A stretch of DNA of 23,261 nt from JAVDCA01 sp036491235 (GTDB lineage Bacteria > Pseudomonadota > Alphaproteobacteria > Rhizobiales > Xanthobacteraceae), in the NCBI GenBank assembly GCA_036491235.1, contig DASXCK010000262.1, forward strand, positions 1-23,261, written 5' to 3'. Below, piece after piece: positions 14,859-22,211 of this stretch (position 1 is its first letter; every line of letters starts with the position of its first letter). The notes under the pieces are model-generated. The model was not told the DNA's origin. It was given only the letters and a program-made list of their open reading frames with translations, and did not search any database. The position numbers and the translations under genes were made by a program.

Positions 14859-15845
14859 ATGGCGCACGACCTCGACCCGTTCAAAGTCAGCTCGCCCCGG
14901 ATTTTCCTTGTCCGGATGCTGCTGTTCCTCATTCTGGTGGGGCTGCTCGGCGTCATCCTCTATCAGCAGATCCTGAACGCGTTCGGCGCCAATCCGGGCT
15001 TGAACCTGCTGATCGTCTTCGTGCTGCTGATGGGCATCGCGTTCGCGTTCCGCCAGGTGATCCGGCTGATTCCCGAGGTTGCCTGGGTCAACAGCTTCCG
15101 CCTCGCCGATCCCGGCCTCGCGGTCGAGCGCTCGCCCAAGCTGCTCGCCCCCATGGCGACGATCCTTGGCGACCGCATGGGCCGCATGGCGATGTCGTCG
15201 CAGACCATGCGCACCATCATGGATTCGATCGCGACCCGGCTCGACGAGGCGCGCGACATCTCGCGCTACATGACCGGGCTCCTGGTGTTCCTCGGCCTCC
15301 TCGGCACGTTCTGGGGCCTGATCGAGACGGTCGGCTCGGTGCGCACCGTGATCCAGGGGCTCAAGGTCGGCGGCGACCCCGGCCAGCTGTTCGACTCCCT
15401 CAAGGAAGGCCTCGCCGCGCCGCTCGGCGGCATGGGCATCTCGTTCTCGTCCTCGCTGTTCGGCCTCGCGGGGTCGCTCATCCTCGGCTTCCTCGACCTG
15501 CAGACCAGCCAGGCACAGAACCGCTTCTACACCGACCTCGAGGACTGGCTCGCCACCACGGTGCGCGACCTCGGCGTCGACGCGCCCGGCGATGGCGTGG
15601 GCGGCACCCTCGGCCCGGAGCTGCGCGCCGCGATCGAGCGGCTGCGCGAGACGATGGCCGATTCCGGCGGCGGCAAGCAGGCGACCGCCGCCATCGTCAA
15701 CCTCGCCGAGTCGCTGCAGGGCCTGATCCACCACATGCGCACCGAGCAGCAGATGATCCGCGACTGGGTCGACGCCCAGGCCGAGCAGGACCGCGACATC
15801 CGCAAGCTGCTCGAGATCCTGGTGCGCGAGACGCAGAAGATGTGA
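14859..15845 (+). CDS. MotA/TolQ/ExbB-family proton channel-like membrane protein
   Basis: The gene encodes 328 residues from ATG 14859; a GTG six codons earlier (14841) is possible but gives MTCGTTM with no better ribosome-binding site. Four hydrophobic segments are seen at about residues 15-37, 47-70, 138-158 and 190-213. The last two belong to the MotA_ExbB domain (LLVFLGLLGTFWGLIETV and the Gly/Ser-rich GGMGISFSSSLFGLAGS). A soluble, partly helical tail ends in RDIRKLLEILVRETQKM. It is 13 bases from the MotB/OmpA-like gene, so the two probably form a stator-like complex. No flagellar gene is nearby. Confidence 0.85.
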   Translation: MAHDLDPFKVSSPRIFLVRMLLFLILVGLLGVILYQQILNAFGANPGLNLLIVFVLLMGIAFAFRQVIRLIPEVAWVNSFRLADPGLAVERSPKLLAPMATILGDRMGRMAMSSQTMRTIMDSIATRLDEARDISRYMTGLLVFLGLLGTFWGLIETVGSVRTVIQGLKVGGDPGQLFDSLKEGLAAPLGGMGISFSSSLFGLAGSLILGFLDLQTSQAQNRFYTDLEDWLATTVRDLGVDAPGDGVGGTLGPELRAAIERLRETMADSGGGKQATAAIVNLAESLQGLIHHMRTEQQMIRDWVDAQAEQDRDIRKLLEILVRETQKM

Positions 15846-15858
15846 GCGGAGACGCAGC

Positions 15859-16890
15859 ATGGCGCTCGCCCGCCGCCGCGAGAACGGCATCAACTACTGG
15901 CCTGGCTTCGTCGACGCACTGTCGACCCTCGTCCTCGGCATCATCTTCCTGCTCACCATCTTCGTGGTGGTGCAGTTCTTCCTGTCGCAGGAGGTGGCCG
16001 GCAAGGACACGGCGCTGAACAAGCTGAACAAGCTGGTCGCGAGCCTCACCGACGAGCTCGCGCTGGAGAAATCGAGCAAGGTCTCGCTCGAGGACGAGAT
16101 CGCCCGCATGCGCGCCAACCTCGCCGGTGCCGAGAGCGAGCGCGACCGGCTCAAGAGCGCCGCGCAGGCAGCCGGCGCCGCCTCGAGCGCCGCGTCGGAG
16201 GCCCAGAGCAAGGCCAGCAACCTGACCGGCGCCCTCGACTCGCAAAAGGAAATCTCTTCCCGCGCGCTCGCCCAGGTCGAAGTTCTGAGCCAGCAGATCG
16301 AGGCGCTGCGCCGCCAGCTCTCGGCCGTGCAGTCGGCGCTCGACGCCAGCGAGAAGAACAACCAGTCCTCGCAGGAGAAGATCGCCGACCTCGGCCAGCG
16401 CCTCAACGTCGCGCTGGCACAGCGCGTGCAGGAGCTGTCGCGCTATCGCTCCGACTTCTTCGGCCGCCTGCGTGCGATCCTCGGCGATCGGCCCGACATC
16501 CGCATCGTCGGCGACCGCTTCGTCTTCCAGGCCGAGGTCTTCTTCGACGCCGGCCAGGCGACGTTGCGGCCTGAGGGCAAGGCCGAGATCGACCAGATCG
16601 CCGGCGCGCTCGCCGATCTCGAGAAGCAGATCCCGAGCGACATCGCCTGGGTGCTGCGCGTCGATGGGCACACCGACGTGCGGCCGATCGCAAGCTCGCA
16701 GTTCCCGTCGAACTGGGCGCTGTCGTCGGCACGCGCGATCTCGGTCGTGCAGTACCTGATCTCCAAGGGCATCTCGCCACAGCACCTGGTCGCCGCCGGT
16801 TTCGGCCAGTACCAGCCGCTCGACCCCGGCAACACCGAGGAAGCCTACCGCAAGAACCGCCGCATCGAGCTCAAGCTGACGGAAAGGTAG
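15859..16890 (+). CDS. MotB/OmpA-like peptidoglycan-binding protein with coiled coil
   Basis: The gene encodes 343 residues. One membrane segment (about 18-44) is preceded by INYWPGFVDALSTLVL. Asp19 sits where MotB has its proton-carrying aspartate. Residues 50-200 are heptad-rich and Ala/Gln/Lys-rich, predicted as a long periplasmic coiled coil. The C-terminal OmpA domain (about 215-343) has RVDGHTDVRP (268-277), NWALSSARA and RKNRRIELKL, the peptidoglycan-binding signature. GGAG lies upstream of the ATG. The long coiled coil between plug and OmpA domain is unlike flagellar MotB; such pairs occur near inositol phosphatase genes in Bradyrhizobiaceae as far as I recall. Its role is unknown. 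Confidence 0.88.
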   Translation: MALARRRENGINYWPGFVDALSTLVLGIIFLLTIFVVVQFFLSQEVAGKDTALNKLNKLVASLTDELALEKSSKVSLEDEIARMRANLAGAESERDRLKSAAQAAGAASSAASEAQSKASNLTGALDSQKEISSRALAQVEVLSQQIEALRRQLSAVQSALDASEKNNQSSQEKIADLGQRLNVALAQRVQELSRYRSDFFGRLRAILGDRPDIRIVGDRFVFQAEVFFDAGQATLRPEGKAEIDQIAGALADLEKQIPSDIAWVLRVDGHTDVRPIASSQFPSNWALSSARAISVVQYLISKGISPQHLVAAGFGQYQPLDPGNTEEAYRKNRRIELKLTER

Positions 16891-17027
16891 TCGCACTTGT
16901 TCCGGACGCGCGACCGCGCCGATCCGGGACCCAGGGCCTCACGACATAGCGCTCTCCTCCATTTTCACTATTTTGCACCGCTCATTTTCGCGCCGGCTCC
17001 CGGATCGCATTCCGCCCGTCGGTCCAC

Positions 17028-17072
17028 GCATGATCTTTCCCGAAAACCGGTGACCGCTTTTCGGGATCATGC
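17028..17072. repeat. Palindromic GCATGATC intergenic element
   Basis: GCATGATC (17028-17035) and GATCATGC (17065-17072) flank inner arms CCCGAAAA (17039-17046) and TTTTCGGG. Together they form an imperfect hairpin of 45 bases. The element resembles a short palindromic repeat seen many times in rhizobial genomes. It lies in the 214-base gap before the acetyltransferase gene; the rest of that gap shows nothing recognisable. Confidence 0.7.
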
Positions 17073-17104
17073 TTTAACCCCTCGCTCCACGCGCCCGGGA
17101 CACG

Positions 17105-17560
17105 ATGCCTGATTTTCCTTTCACGCTCCGCCGCTACGCCAAGACCGACGAAGACGCCGCCATCGAACTATGGCGGCGCACGTGGCAGGTCGCCTATCCG
17201 CGGCTCAATTTCACCGAGCGGCTCGACTGGTGGCGCGCGCGCTGGCGCCGCGAGTTGGTCCCCAAATGCGTCATCACGATCGCGGAGCACGACGGCGCGA
17301 TGCTCGGCTTCGTTACCGTCGCCCCCGCGACCGGCTATCTCGACCAGCTCGTGGTCGCGCCGGAAGCCTGGGGCTCCGAGCTTGCGGCCGCGCTCATCGC
17401 GGAGGCCAAGCGCATCGCGCCGGCCGGCCTCGAGCTCCTGGTCAACCAGGACAATGCGCGCGCCGTGCGTTTCTATGACAAGAACGGATTCACGATCACG
17501 GGCGCGGATACGAACGCGATTTCAGGCGCGCCGCTGCACCGGATGAGCTGGCGGCAGTAG
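17105..17560 (+). CDS. GNAT-family N-acetyltransferase
   Basis: The gene encodes 151 residues. The acetyl-CoA binding motif A region is LDQLVVAPEAWGSELAAALI (about 79-98), where the usual Q/RxxGxG/A is reduced to AWGSEL. Motif B is LLVNQDNARAVRFYDKNGF (about 110-128), which is strongly conserved. Members acetylate small amines or protein N-termini; the substrate is unknown. The stop codon lies inside a strong hairpin shared with the convergent exporter gene. Confidence 0.85.
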   Translation: MPDFPFTLRRYAKTDEDAAIELWRRTWQVAYPRLNFTERLDWWRARWRRELVPKCVITIAEHDGAMLGFVTVAPATGYLDQLVVAPEAWGSELAAALIAEAKRIAPAGLELLVNQDNARAVRFYDKNGFTITGADTNAISGAPLHRMSWRQ

Positions 17561-17586
17561 CCCGCATCGAGCGAGACGCGGGCTAC
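17557..17586. terminator. Bidirectional hairpin between convergent GNAT and ABC exporter genes
   Basis: GTAGCCCGC (17557-17565) and GCGGGCTAC (17578-17586) are perfect complements with a 12-base loop. The left arm includes the TAG stop of the acetyltransferase. It is 13 bases from the end of the exporter gene, so it can end both transcripts. No strong T-run on either side. Confidence 0.6.
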
Positions 17587-17599
17587 AGTTCACGACGAC

Positions 17600-19432
17600 T
17601 CACGTCCCCCGAAACTGCAGCTTCGCCAACCGCGCATAGAGCCCGCCCGCCGCGGCAAGCTTTTCGTGCGTGCCTTCCTCGACGATGCGGCCCTGGTCCA
17701 TCACCAGGATGCGATCGCATGACAAAACGGTGGCGAGCCGATGCGCGATGACGATCGTCGTACGGCCAGCCATCAGCCGCTCCAGCGCGGCCTGCACCAA
17801 AGTCTCGCTCTCCGCGTCGAGCGATGACGTCGCCTCGTCGAGCAGCAGCAGCGGCGCCGCGCGCAGGATCGCGCGCGCGATCGCGATGCGCTGGCGCTGG
17901 CCGCCGGAAAGCGTAATGCCGCGCTCGCCGATCATGGTGTCGAAACCCTGCGGCAGCCGGCGGATGAACTCGCCGGCGGCCGCCTGCTCGGCCGCCTGGG
18001 CGACCTCGGCATCGCTCGCTTCGGGCCGGCCGAAGCGGATGTTGTCCGCGATCGTCGCCGCGAAGATCGCGACGTCCTGCGGCACCAGCGCGATGCGTTT
18101 GCGCAGCTCGTGCGGATCGGCGGCTTCGACGCGCACGCCGTCGAACGTGACGGCGCCGCCGGCTGGATCGTAGAAGCGCAGCAGCAGATGGAAGACCGTG
18201 CTTTTGCCGGCGCCCGAGGGACCGACGATCGCGACGCGCTCGCCGGCGCGCACGGAGAACGAGATGCCGTCGAGGACCGGCGCCTGTCGACGCGTCGGAT
18301 AGACGAAGCGCACCTGCTCGAACGCAACCTCGCCGCGCGCCGACGTCGGCAACCGCACCGGCGAAGCCGGCGCCTGGATGGTCGGTACCACCGCAAGGAG
18401 CTCGCCCAACCGCTCGGCAGACCCGGCCGCTTGCGAGATCTCGCCCCACACCTCGCTGAGCTGGCCGAGCCCTGAAGCCGCAAAGGCGGCAAACAGCACG
18501 AACTGGCTCAGCGTTCCGGCCGTGAGCCGGCCGGCGAGCACGTCCTTGGCGCCGACCCACAGGATGACGACGACGCTCGCGGAGGCGAGAAAGATGATGA
18601 TCGCGGTGAGGATCGCGCGCGCCCGCGTCGAATACAGGGCTGCCGCATAGGCGCGCTCGACCGCGACGGCGAAGCGCGTGCCGGCGAGCCGCTCGTTGGT
18701 GAAGGCCTGCAGGGTGCGCACCGCCGAGATGAGCTCGGCCGCGTAGGCGGAGGCGTCGGCGAGCCTATCCTGCGCGGCGCGCGAACGGCGGCGCACCATC
18801 CGGCCGAAGGCGACCAGCGTCAGCACGATCACCAGAATGGGGACCAGCACGAGACCCGACAGCCGGGCGCTCGTCACCACCATCATGGCGGCGGAGCCGA
18901 AGAACAGCACGAGGTTGCGCAGCGCGATCGAAACCGAGGCGCCGACCGCGGACTTGATCTGCGTGGTGTCGGCGGTGAGCCGCGAGATCAGCTCGCCCGA
19001 CTGGGCGGTATCGAAGAAGTCGGCGGAGAGCGCGGTGAGGCGGTCGAACACGGCGCGGCGCACGTCGGCGACCACCCGCTCGCCGAGCGTCGTCACGAGG
19101 TAGTAGCGCGATGCGCTGGCGCACGCGAGCACGGCGACGACCGCGATCATCACGGCGAAATACTGGTCGATCAACGCGACCCGCTCGGACGAGAAGCCGA
19201 GATCGATCATGCGGCGCACCGCGATCGGCACCGCGAGCGTCGCCGCCGACGCGACGATCAGCGCGACGAGCGCCAGCGCGGCGCGGCCCCTGTAACGCTT
19301 GACGAACGGCAGGAGAGCGACGAGCGGCCGCAGCGTCCCGCTCCGCGCCGCGCGGCCGGGCGCGGCGCCCGCCGCCGGCGTCGCTTTCGGCGCCTCGGGC
19401 GTCATGGCGTTGCGTGCGGTCACGTCATTCAT
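17600..19432 (-). CDS. ABC exporter, fused membrane and ATPase domains (MsbA/LmrA-like)
   Basis: The gene encodes 610 residues. An Ala/Pro-rich cytoplasmic tail (1-33) precedes six membrane segments between about 47 and 330, including the exporter-type FFDTAQSGELISRLTADTTQ (139-158). The ATPase domain has Walker A GPSGAGKS (404-411), Q-loop Gln452, signature LSGGQ (508-512), Walker B LLLLDE (528-533) and switch His564. All catalytic residues are present. It works as a homodimer exporting lipids, drugs or other hydrophobic compounds; close relatives are annotated as lipid A exporters or simply ABC transporters. It is divergent from rpmE across 214 bases. Met10 is an alternative start. Confidence 0.92.
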   Translation of the reverse strand: MNDVTARNAMTPEAPKATPAAGAAPGRAARSGTLRPLVALLPFVKRYRGRAALALVALIVASAATLAVPIAVRRMIDLGFSSERVALIDQYFAVMIAVVAVLACASASRYYLVTTLGERVVADVRRAVFDRLTALSADFFDTAQSGELISRLTADTTQIKSAVGASVSIALRNLVLFFGSAAMMVVTSARLSGLVLVPILVIVLTLVAFGRMVRRRSRAAQDRLADASAYAAELISAVRTLQAFTNERLAGTRFAVAVERAYAAALYSTRARAILTAIIIFLASASVVVILWVGAKDVLAGRLTAGTLSQFVLFAAFAASGLGQLSEVWGEISQAAGSAERLGELLAVVPTIQAPASPVRLPTSARGEVAFEQVRFVYPTRRQAPVLDGISFSVRAGERVAIVGPSGAGKSTVFHLLLRFYDPAGGAVTFDGVRVEAADPHELRKRIALVPQDVAIFAATIADNIRFGRPEASDAEVAQAAEQAAAGEFIRRLPQGFDTMIGERGITLSGGQRQRIAIARAILRAAPLLLLDEATSSLDAESETLVQAALERLMAGRTTIVIAHRLATVLSCDRILVMDQGRIVEEGTHEKLAAAGGLYARLAKLQFRGT

Positions 19433-19568
19433 CGGTCCGGCTGCTCTTCATGCGGTTCGCGTCTTGTTCCGGGGCGGCGGGACAATGCCCCTCCCGAGGC
19501 CCCAAAACAATCGGCAGATCGGCCGCAGGTACCAAGGTCGGCGGGGCGCCAAGCCGGCGCCTTGTTTC

Positions 19569-19589
19569 GTGTACAGCCCTGCTGTATAC
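19569..19589. promoter_or_regulatory. Near-perfect dyad upstream of rpmE, candidate operator
   Basis: GTGTACAGC (19569-19577), spacer CCT, and GCTGTATAC (19581-19589) form a 21-bp dyad with one mismatch. It lies 58 bases before the rpmE start in the divergent gap with the exporter gene. The length and compact symmetry fit a dimeric repressor site. It could alternatively be a leader hairpin in rpmE mRNA. No regulator is assigned. Confidence 0.4.
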
Positions 19590-19646
19590 GACCGCAACTT
19601 CCAACCGTTTCGAACCGAAACTGCGCGGCGCGCAGGAGCGCAGGCC

Positions 19647-19874
19647 ATGAAAACCGATACGCATCCCGACTACCACACCGTCAAGATCATCATGACCGAC
19701 GGCACCGAGTTCTCCACCCGCACGACCTGGGGCAAGGAGGGCGATACGCTCCACCTCGACATCGATCCCAAGTCGCACCCGGCCTGGACCGGCGGCTCCC
19801 AGCAGCTTCTCGACCGCGGCGGCCGCCTGTCGCGCTTCCAGAAGAAGTTCTCGGGCCTCGGCCTCAAGAAGTAA
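19647..19874 (+). CDS. rpmE: 50S ribosomal protein L31
   Basis: The gene encodes 75 residues. The ATG at 19647 has GGAG about nine bases upstream; longer frames upstream are not L31-like. The N-terminus MKTDTHPDYHTVKIIMTDGT and the ending RLSRFQKKFSGLGLKK are characteristic. It lacks the CxxC pairs of zinc-binding L31, which is normal for this alphaproteobacterial type. L31 bridges the ribosomal subunits. A strong intrinsic terminator follows 25 bases after the stop. Confidence 0.95.
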   Translation: MKTDTHPDYHTVKIIMTDGTEFSTRTTWGKEGDTLHLDIDPKSHPAWTGGSQQLLDRGGRLSRFQKKFSGLGLKK

Positions 19875-19899
19875 GCCGCGCCGGGCTTCATTGAAATGC

Positions 19900-19927
19900 A
19901 AAGCCCCCGCTTGGCGGGGGCTTTTTG
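19900..19927 (+). terminator. Intrinsic terminator of rpmE
   Basis: AGCCCCCGC (19902-19910) pairs with GCGGGGGCT (19914-19922) around a three-base loop, followed by TTTT. It is a textbook Rho-independent terminator 25 bases after the rpmE stop. Confidence 0.93.
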
Positions 19928-19945
19928 CTGCGCCTACATTATTTC

Positions 19946-20033
19946 CGTCATGGCCGGGCTGGCCATCCATGTCTTTACCGCCGAGTTGCTGCGAAGAAAG
20001 ACGCGGATGCCGCGACAAGCGCGGGCATGACGT
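19946..20033. repeat. Dispersed intergenic repeat, copy 2
   Basis: It begins GTCATGGCCGGGCTGGCCAT and ends GCGGGCATGACG, sharing order and ends with copies at 2018-2102 and 22212-22302. The centre is diverged (AAAGACGCGGATGCC instead of AAGACGTGGATGCC). It lies between convergent rpmE and rcdA. Confidence 0.8.
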
Positions 20034-20060
20034 GAACTTGCGGGTCGCGTGGAACCTGCT

Positions 20061-20582
20061 TCAGTGCTCGTTGCGCTCGAACGCGGCGCGCAACAGACCC
20101 ATCTGATGATGCAGCGGATTGCCGGCGACCGGCTCGTCGGGGACCGGCGCGTGGATGGTGGCGTCGAGCCGGCGCACGTCCTCGTGCAGCTTGCGGGTGC
20201 GCTCGATCAGCGCGCGCAGCTTCTCGGGCAGTTCCTTGATCACCGCGGAATCGACCGGCTCGGTCGCCGCCAGCTTGACCTTGGTCTTTTCCTTGTTGGC
20301 CTGGGCGAGCGACATCTCGCCTTCATTGACGGCGCGATGCAGCAGCAGCCAGGACGCAAGCTGCATCAACCGGGTGGTGAGCCGCATGCTTTCGGTCGCG
20401 TAGGTGAGCGCGGCGGCACGCTCCAGCCTTTTCGAATCCTTGCGGCCGGGGCCGTCGAGATACGACGCGGTCTCCTCGACCAACTTCATGCCGTCGCGAA
20501 AAAGCGCCGCGAACGACTGTGACGCTGCGAGCCTCGCACCGAACGACACCGGCTGCTGCTCGTCGAATAGTTTTTCCGCCAT
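20061..20582 (-). CDS. rcdA: DUF1465 / RcdA-like protein, CtrA degradation adaptor family
   Basis: The gene encodes 173 residues. GAGG lies about five bases before the ATG. The protein is almost all helical with no membrane segment. The core FRDGMKLVEETASYLDGPGR and the helix ESMRLTTRLMQLASWLLLHR (including the AVNEGEMS continuation) are typical of DUF1465. In Caulobacter, RcdA acts with CpdR and PopA to deliver the cell-cycle regulator CtrA to ClpXP. Two CtrA-like boxes occur upstream (20653-20667 and 20846-20860). Family assignment is strong; function in this organism is by homology. Confidence 0.88.
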   Translation of the reverse strand: MAEKLFDEQQPVSFGARLAASQSFAALFRDGMKLVEETASYLDGPGRKDSKRLERAAALTYATESMRLTTRLMQLASWLLLHRAVNEGEMSLAQANKEKTKVKLAATEPVDSAVIKELPEKLRALIERTRKLHEDVRRLDATIHAPVPDEPVAGNPLHHQMGLLRAAFERNEH

Positions 20583-20652
20583 ATGGCCTCAACGCCCCGC
20601 ACACACTGAAGGGTGCATAAGAGCCCGGGCCTTTCGGCCTGTCCAGCATCGG

Positions 20653-20667
20653 TTACGGAAACGTTAA
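20653..20667 (-). promoter_or_regulatory. Near-consensus CtrA box upstream of rcdA
   Basis: On the minus strand it reads TTAACGTTTCCGTAAC, which is TTAA-N7-GTAAC, one base from the CtrA consensus TTAA-N7-TTAAC. It is 71 bases before the rcdA ATG, a fitting promoter distance. RcdA controlling CtrA while CtrA activates rcdA would match the feedback known in Caulobacter. Confidence 0.5.
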
Positions 20668-20724
20668 GATATGGTTGCTGGCACTTCGGCTGTTCCAAAA
20701 CGGTACAGGCGTGGCTCGAGCCGC

Positions 20725-20757
20725 AAACAAAAAAGAGCCGCCGTCGCCGGCGGCTCA
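20725..20757 (-). terminator. Intrinsic terminator on the minus strand
   Basis: On the minus strand GAGCCGCC (20756-20749) pairs with GGCGGCTC (20742-20735) and is followed by TTTTTT (20734-20729). It is a textbook terminator 160-190 bases downstream of the DUF1192 stop, well beyond what that gene alone would need. It lies upstream of rcdA, so rcdA must have its own promoter. Confidence 0.9.
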
Positions 20758-20845
20758 AAGTGATAACAGGGAGGCGTCAAACAGAGTGGACAGGAGCCAC
20801 TCGGTGTCCAGAAAGTTGGACGACCCCAGTAATAAAGGGGAAAGC

Positions 20846-20860
20846 TTAATAACAGGTTAA
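20846..20860. promoter_or_regulatory. Exact TTAA-N7-TTAA box, candidate CtrA site
   Basis: TTAA (20846-20849), seven bases TAACAGG, TTAA (20857-20860) match the CtrA binding consensus exactly. The arms extend to AGCTTAA/TTAAGCT, so the same bases can also form the first hairpin of the predicted RNA; the two readings compete. It overlaps the predicted RNA start, which would suit repression or an alternative start. Confidence 0.45.
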
Positions 20861-20917
20861 GCTAAGCGGTATTATAATAATGAAACTTGATAAACATACC
20901 ACTGCCGCATCCGGCGG

Positions 20918-21112
20918 CTATTTTTTGAAGAACATATCGGCGGCCGAGCGTGAGGCCTGCTTCTTGGTCCGGTCCTGATCGAGCCGCGCGATCTCGATGT
21001 TGAGCAGCGCAATGCGCTCCGTGAGCTCCTGGACCGACAGCAGCGTCAGGTCCTGCCCGATCTCATGGACAATCTTCTTCTTCGGCCGGTCGTCGTCGTC
21101 GATCGCTGGCAT
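20918..21112 (-). CDS. DUF1192 family small protein
   Basis: The gene encodes 64 residues from ATG 21112 with GGGAG about nine bases upstream; a TTG at 21130 is possible but unnecessary. The N-terminus MPAIDDDDRPKKK is acidic then basic. The rest is one amphipathic helix, LLSVQELTERIALLNIEIAR followed by LDQDRTKKQASRSAADMFFKK (split here), predicted as a coiled coil. DUF1192 is widespread in Alphaproteobacteria and of unknown function. It is divergent from the quinone oxidoreductase gene. Confidence 0.88.
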   Translation of the reverse strand: MPAIDDDDRPKKKIVHEIGQDLTLLSVQELTERIALLNIEIARLDQDRTKKQASRSAADMFFKK

Positions 21113-21207
21113 GGCTTGGCTCCCGCGCAAAAATAGCGACCGCCCGGCCGGTTGTCACACGCTGCCGTGCCGACTATGAGCGCGCGCAGACCAACAGGAC
21201 GTCCCCG

Positions 21208-22203
21208 ATGACCCTGCCCTCGACCATGACCGTGATCGGCATCAGCGCGCCGGGCGGCCCCGACGTACTGGTGCCGCAGACGCGTCCAGTGCCGACGCCG
21301 GGCCCGGACGAGATCCTCGTCAAGGTCGCGGCGGCGGGCGTCAATCGGCCTGACGTGATGCAGCGCCGCGGGCTCTATCCGCCGCCCGCCGGCGCGAGCG
21401 ACATTCCGGGCCTCGAGATCGCCGGCGAGGTCGTTGCATGCGGCAAGGACGTGATGCGCTGGAAGGTGGGCGATCAGGTCGCGGCGCTGGTGATCGGCGG
21501 CGGCTATGCGCAATACTGCCTTGCGGTCGAGGGCCACGCGCTGCCGATTCCGGCGGGTGTCGCGGCGGTGGAAGCGGCCGCGATGCCCGAGACCTTCTTT
21601 ACGGTGTGGCACAACGTATTCGAGCGCGGCGGCCTCACGGCGGGTGAGACGCTGTTGGTGCATGGCGGCTCGTCCGGCATCGGCACGACCGCGATCCAGA
21701 TCGCCAAGAACTTCGGCGCGCGCGTGATGGTCACGGCCGGCTCGGCGGAGAAATGCGAGGCCTGCCGCAAGCTCGGCGCCGACCTCGCGATCGACTACAA
21801 GACCGAGGACTTCGTCGCCGCCGTGAAGCAGGCGACTGGCGGCAAAGGCGCCAACGTGATCCTCGATATGGTCGGCGGCGACTACATCGAGCGCAACTAT
21901 GAGGCCGCCGCCGTCGAGGGCCGCATCGTGCAGATCGCGTTCCAGGCCTCGCCCAAGGCGACCGTCAATTTCACGCGCATCATGCTCAAGCGCCTGCACC
22001 ACACCGGCTCGACCCTGCGCTCGCGCGCCAATGCCGACAAGACCGCGGTCGCGCGCGCGATCGAGACCAAGGTCTGGCCGCTGGTCGCGGCCCGCAAGGT
22101 GCGCCCCGTGATGGACCGGACGTTCCCGCTCGTCGAGGCGGCCGCCGCGCATGCCCGCATGGAGTCGAGCCAGCACATCGGCAAGATCGTGCTGACCATT
22201 TAG
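21208..22203 (+). CDS. NAD(P)H quinone oxidoreductase, PIG3-like (zinc-free MDR family)
   Basis: The gene encodes 331 residues. The N-terminal GroES-like domain has VNRPDVMQRRGLYPPPAGAS and IPGLEIAGEVVACG; the structural-zinc cysteine cluster of alcohol dehydrogenases is absent. The Rossmann domain has VHGGSSGIGTTAIQIAKNFG (about residues 150-169), the NADPH-binding loop of quinone oxidoreductases. The ending MESSQHIGKIVLTI is typical of the TIGR02824/PIG3 group. It reduces quinones using NADPH in the cytoplasm. A dispersed repeat follows the stop. Confidence 0.92.
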   Translation: MTLPSTMTVIGISAPGGPDVLVPQTRPVPTPGPDEILVKVAAAGVNRPDVMQRRGLYPPPAGASDIPGLEIAGEVVACGKDVMRWKVGDQVAALVIGGGYAQYCLAVEGHALPIPAGVAAVEAAAMPETFFTVWHNVFERGGLTAGETLLVHGGSSGIGTTAIQIAKNFGARVMVTAGSAEKCEACRKLGADLAIDYKTEDFVAAVKQATGGKGANVILDMVGGDYIERNYEAAAVEGRIVQIAFQASPKATVNFTRIMLKRLHHTGSTLRSRANADKTAVARAIETKVWPLVAARKVRPVMDRTFPLVEAAAAHARMESSQHIGKIVLTI

Positions 22204-22211
22204 TACACCCA

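Larger units (their letters stand above)
20722..20865 (-). ncRNA. Probable structured small RNA between the DUF1192 gene and rcdA
   Basis: This stretch has no convincing gene and is AT-richer than its surroundings. On the minus strand it forms, in order: AGCTTAA/TTAAGCT (20863-20843), CCCC/GGGG (20840-20824), GTCCA/TGGAC (20821-20806), GAGTGG/CCACTC (20802-20784), then an unpaired CCTCCCTG (20774-20767), then an intrinsic terminator. All stems are perfect. A TATAAT hexamer at 20876-20871 would place the start near 20865, though no good -35 is seen. The predicted RNA is about 140 nt. The CCUCCC stretch resembles the anti-ribosome-binding-site segments of trans-acting alphaproteobacterial sRNAs. 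I do not recognise the family. Confidence 0.55.

Noticed and set aside
14784..15893. 369-residue open frame on the minus strand
   Set aside because: Antisense shadow of the MotA-like gene, rich in His/Asp/Glu/Arg without domain character.
15697..16896. 399-residue open frame on the minus strand
   Set aside because: Antisense shadow of the MotB/OmpA-like gene, whose own domains are clear.
20613..20860. Small plus-strand open frames of 61 and 78 residues
   Set aside because: No ribosome-binding site or protein-like composition; the stretch is better explained by minus-strand hairpins and a terminator.
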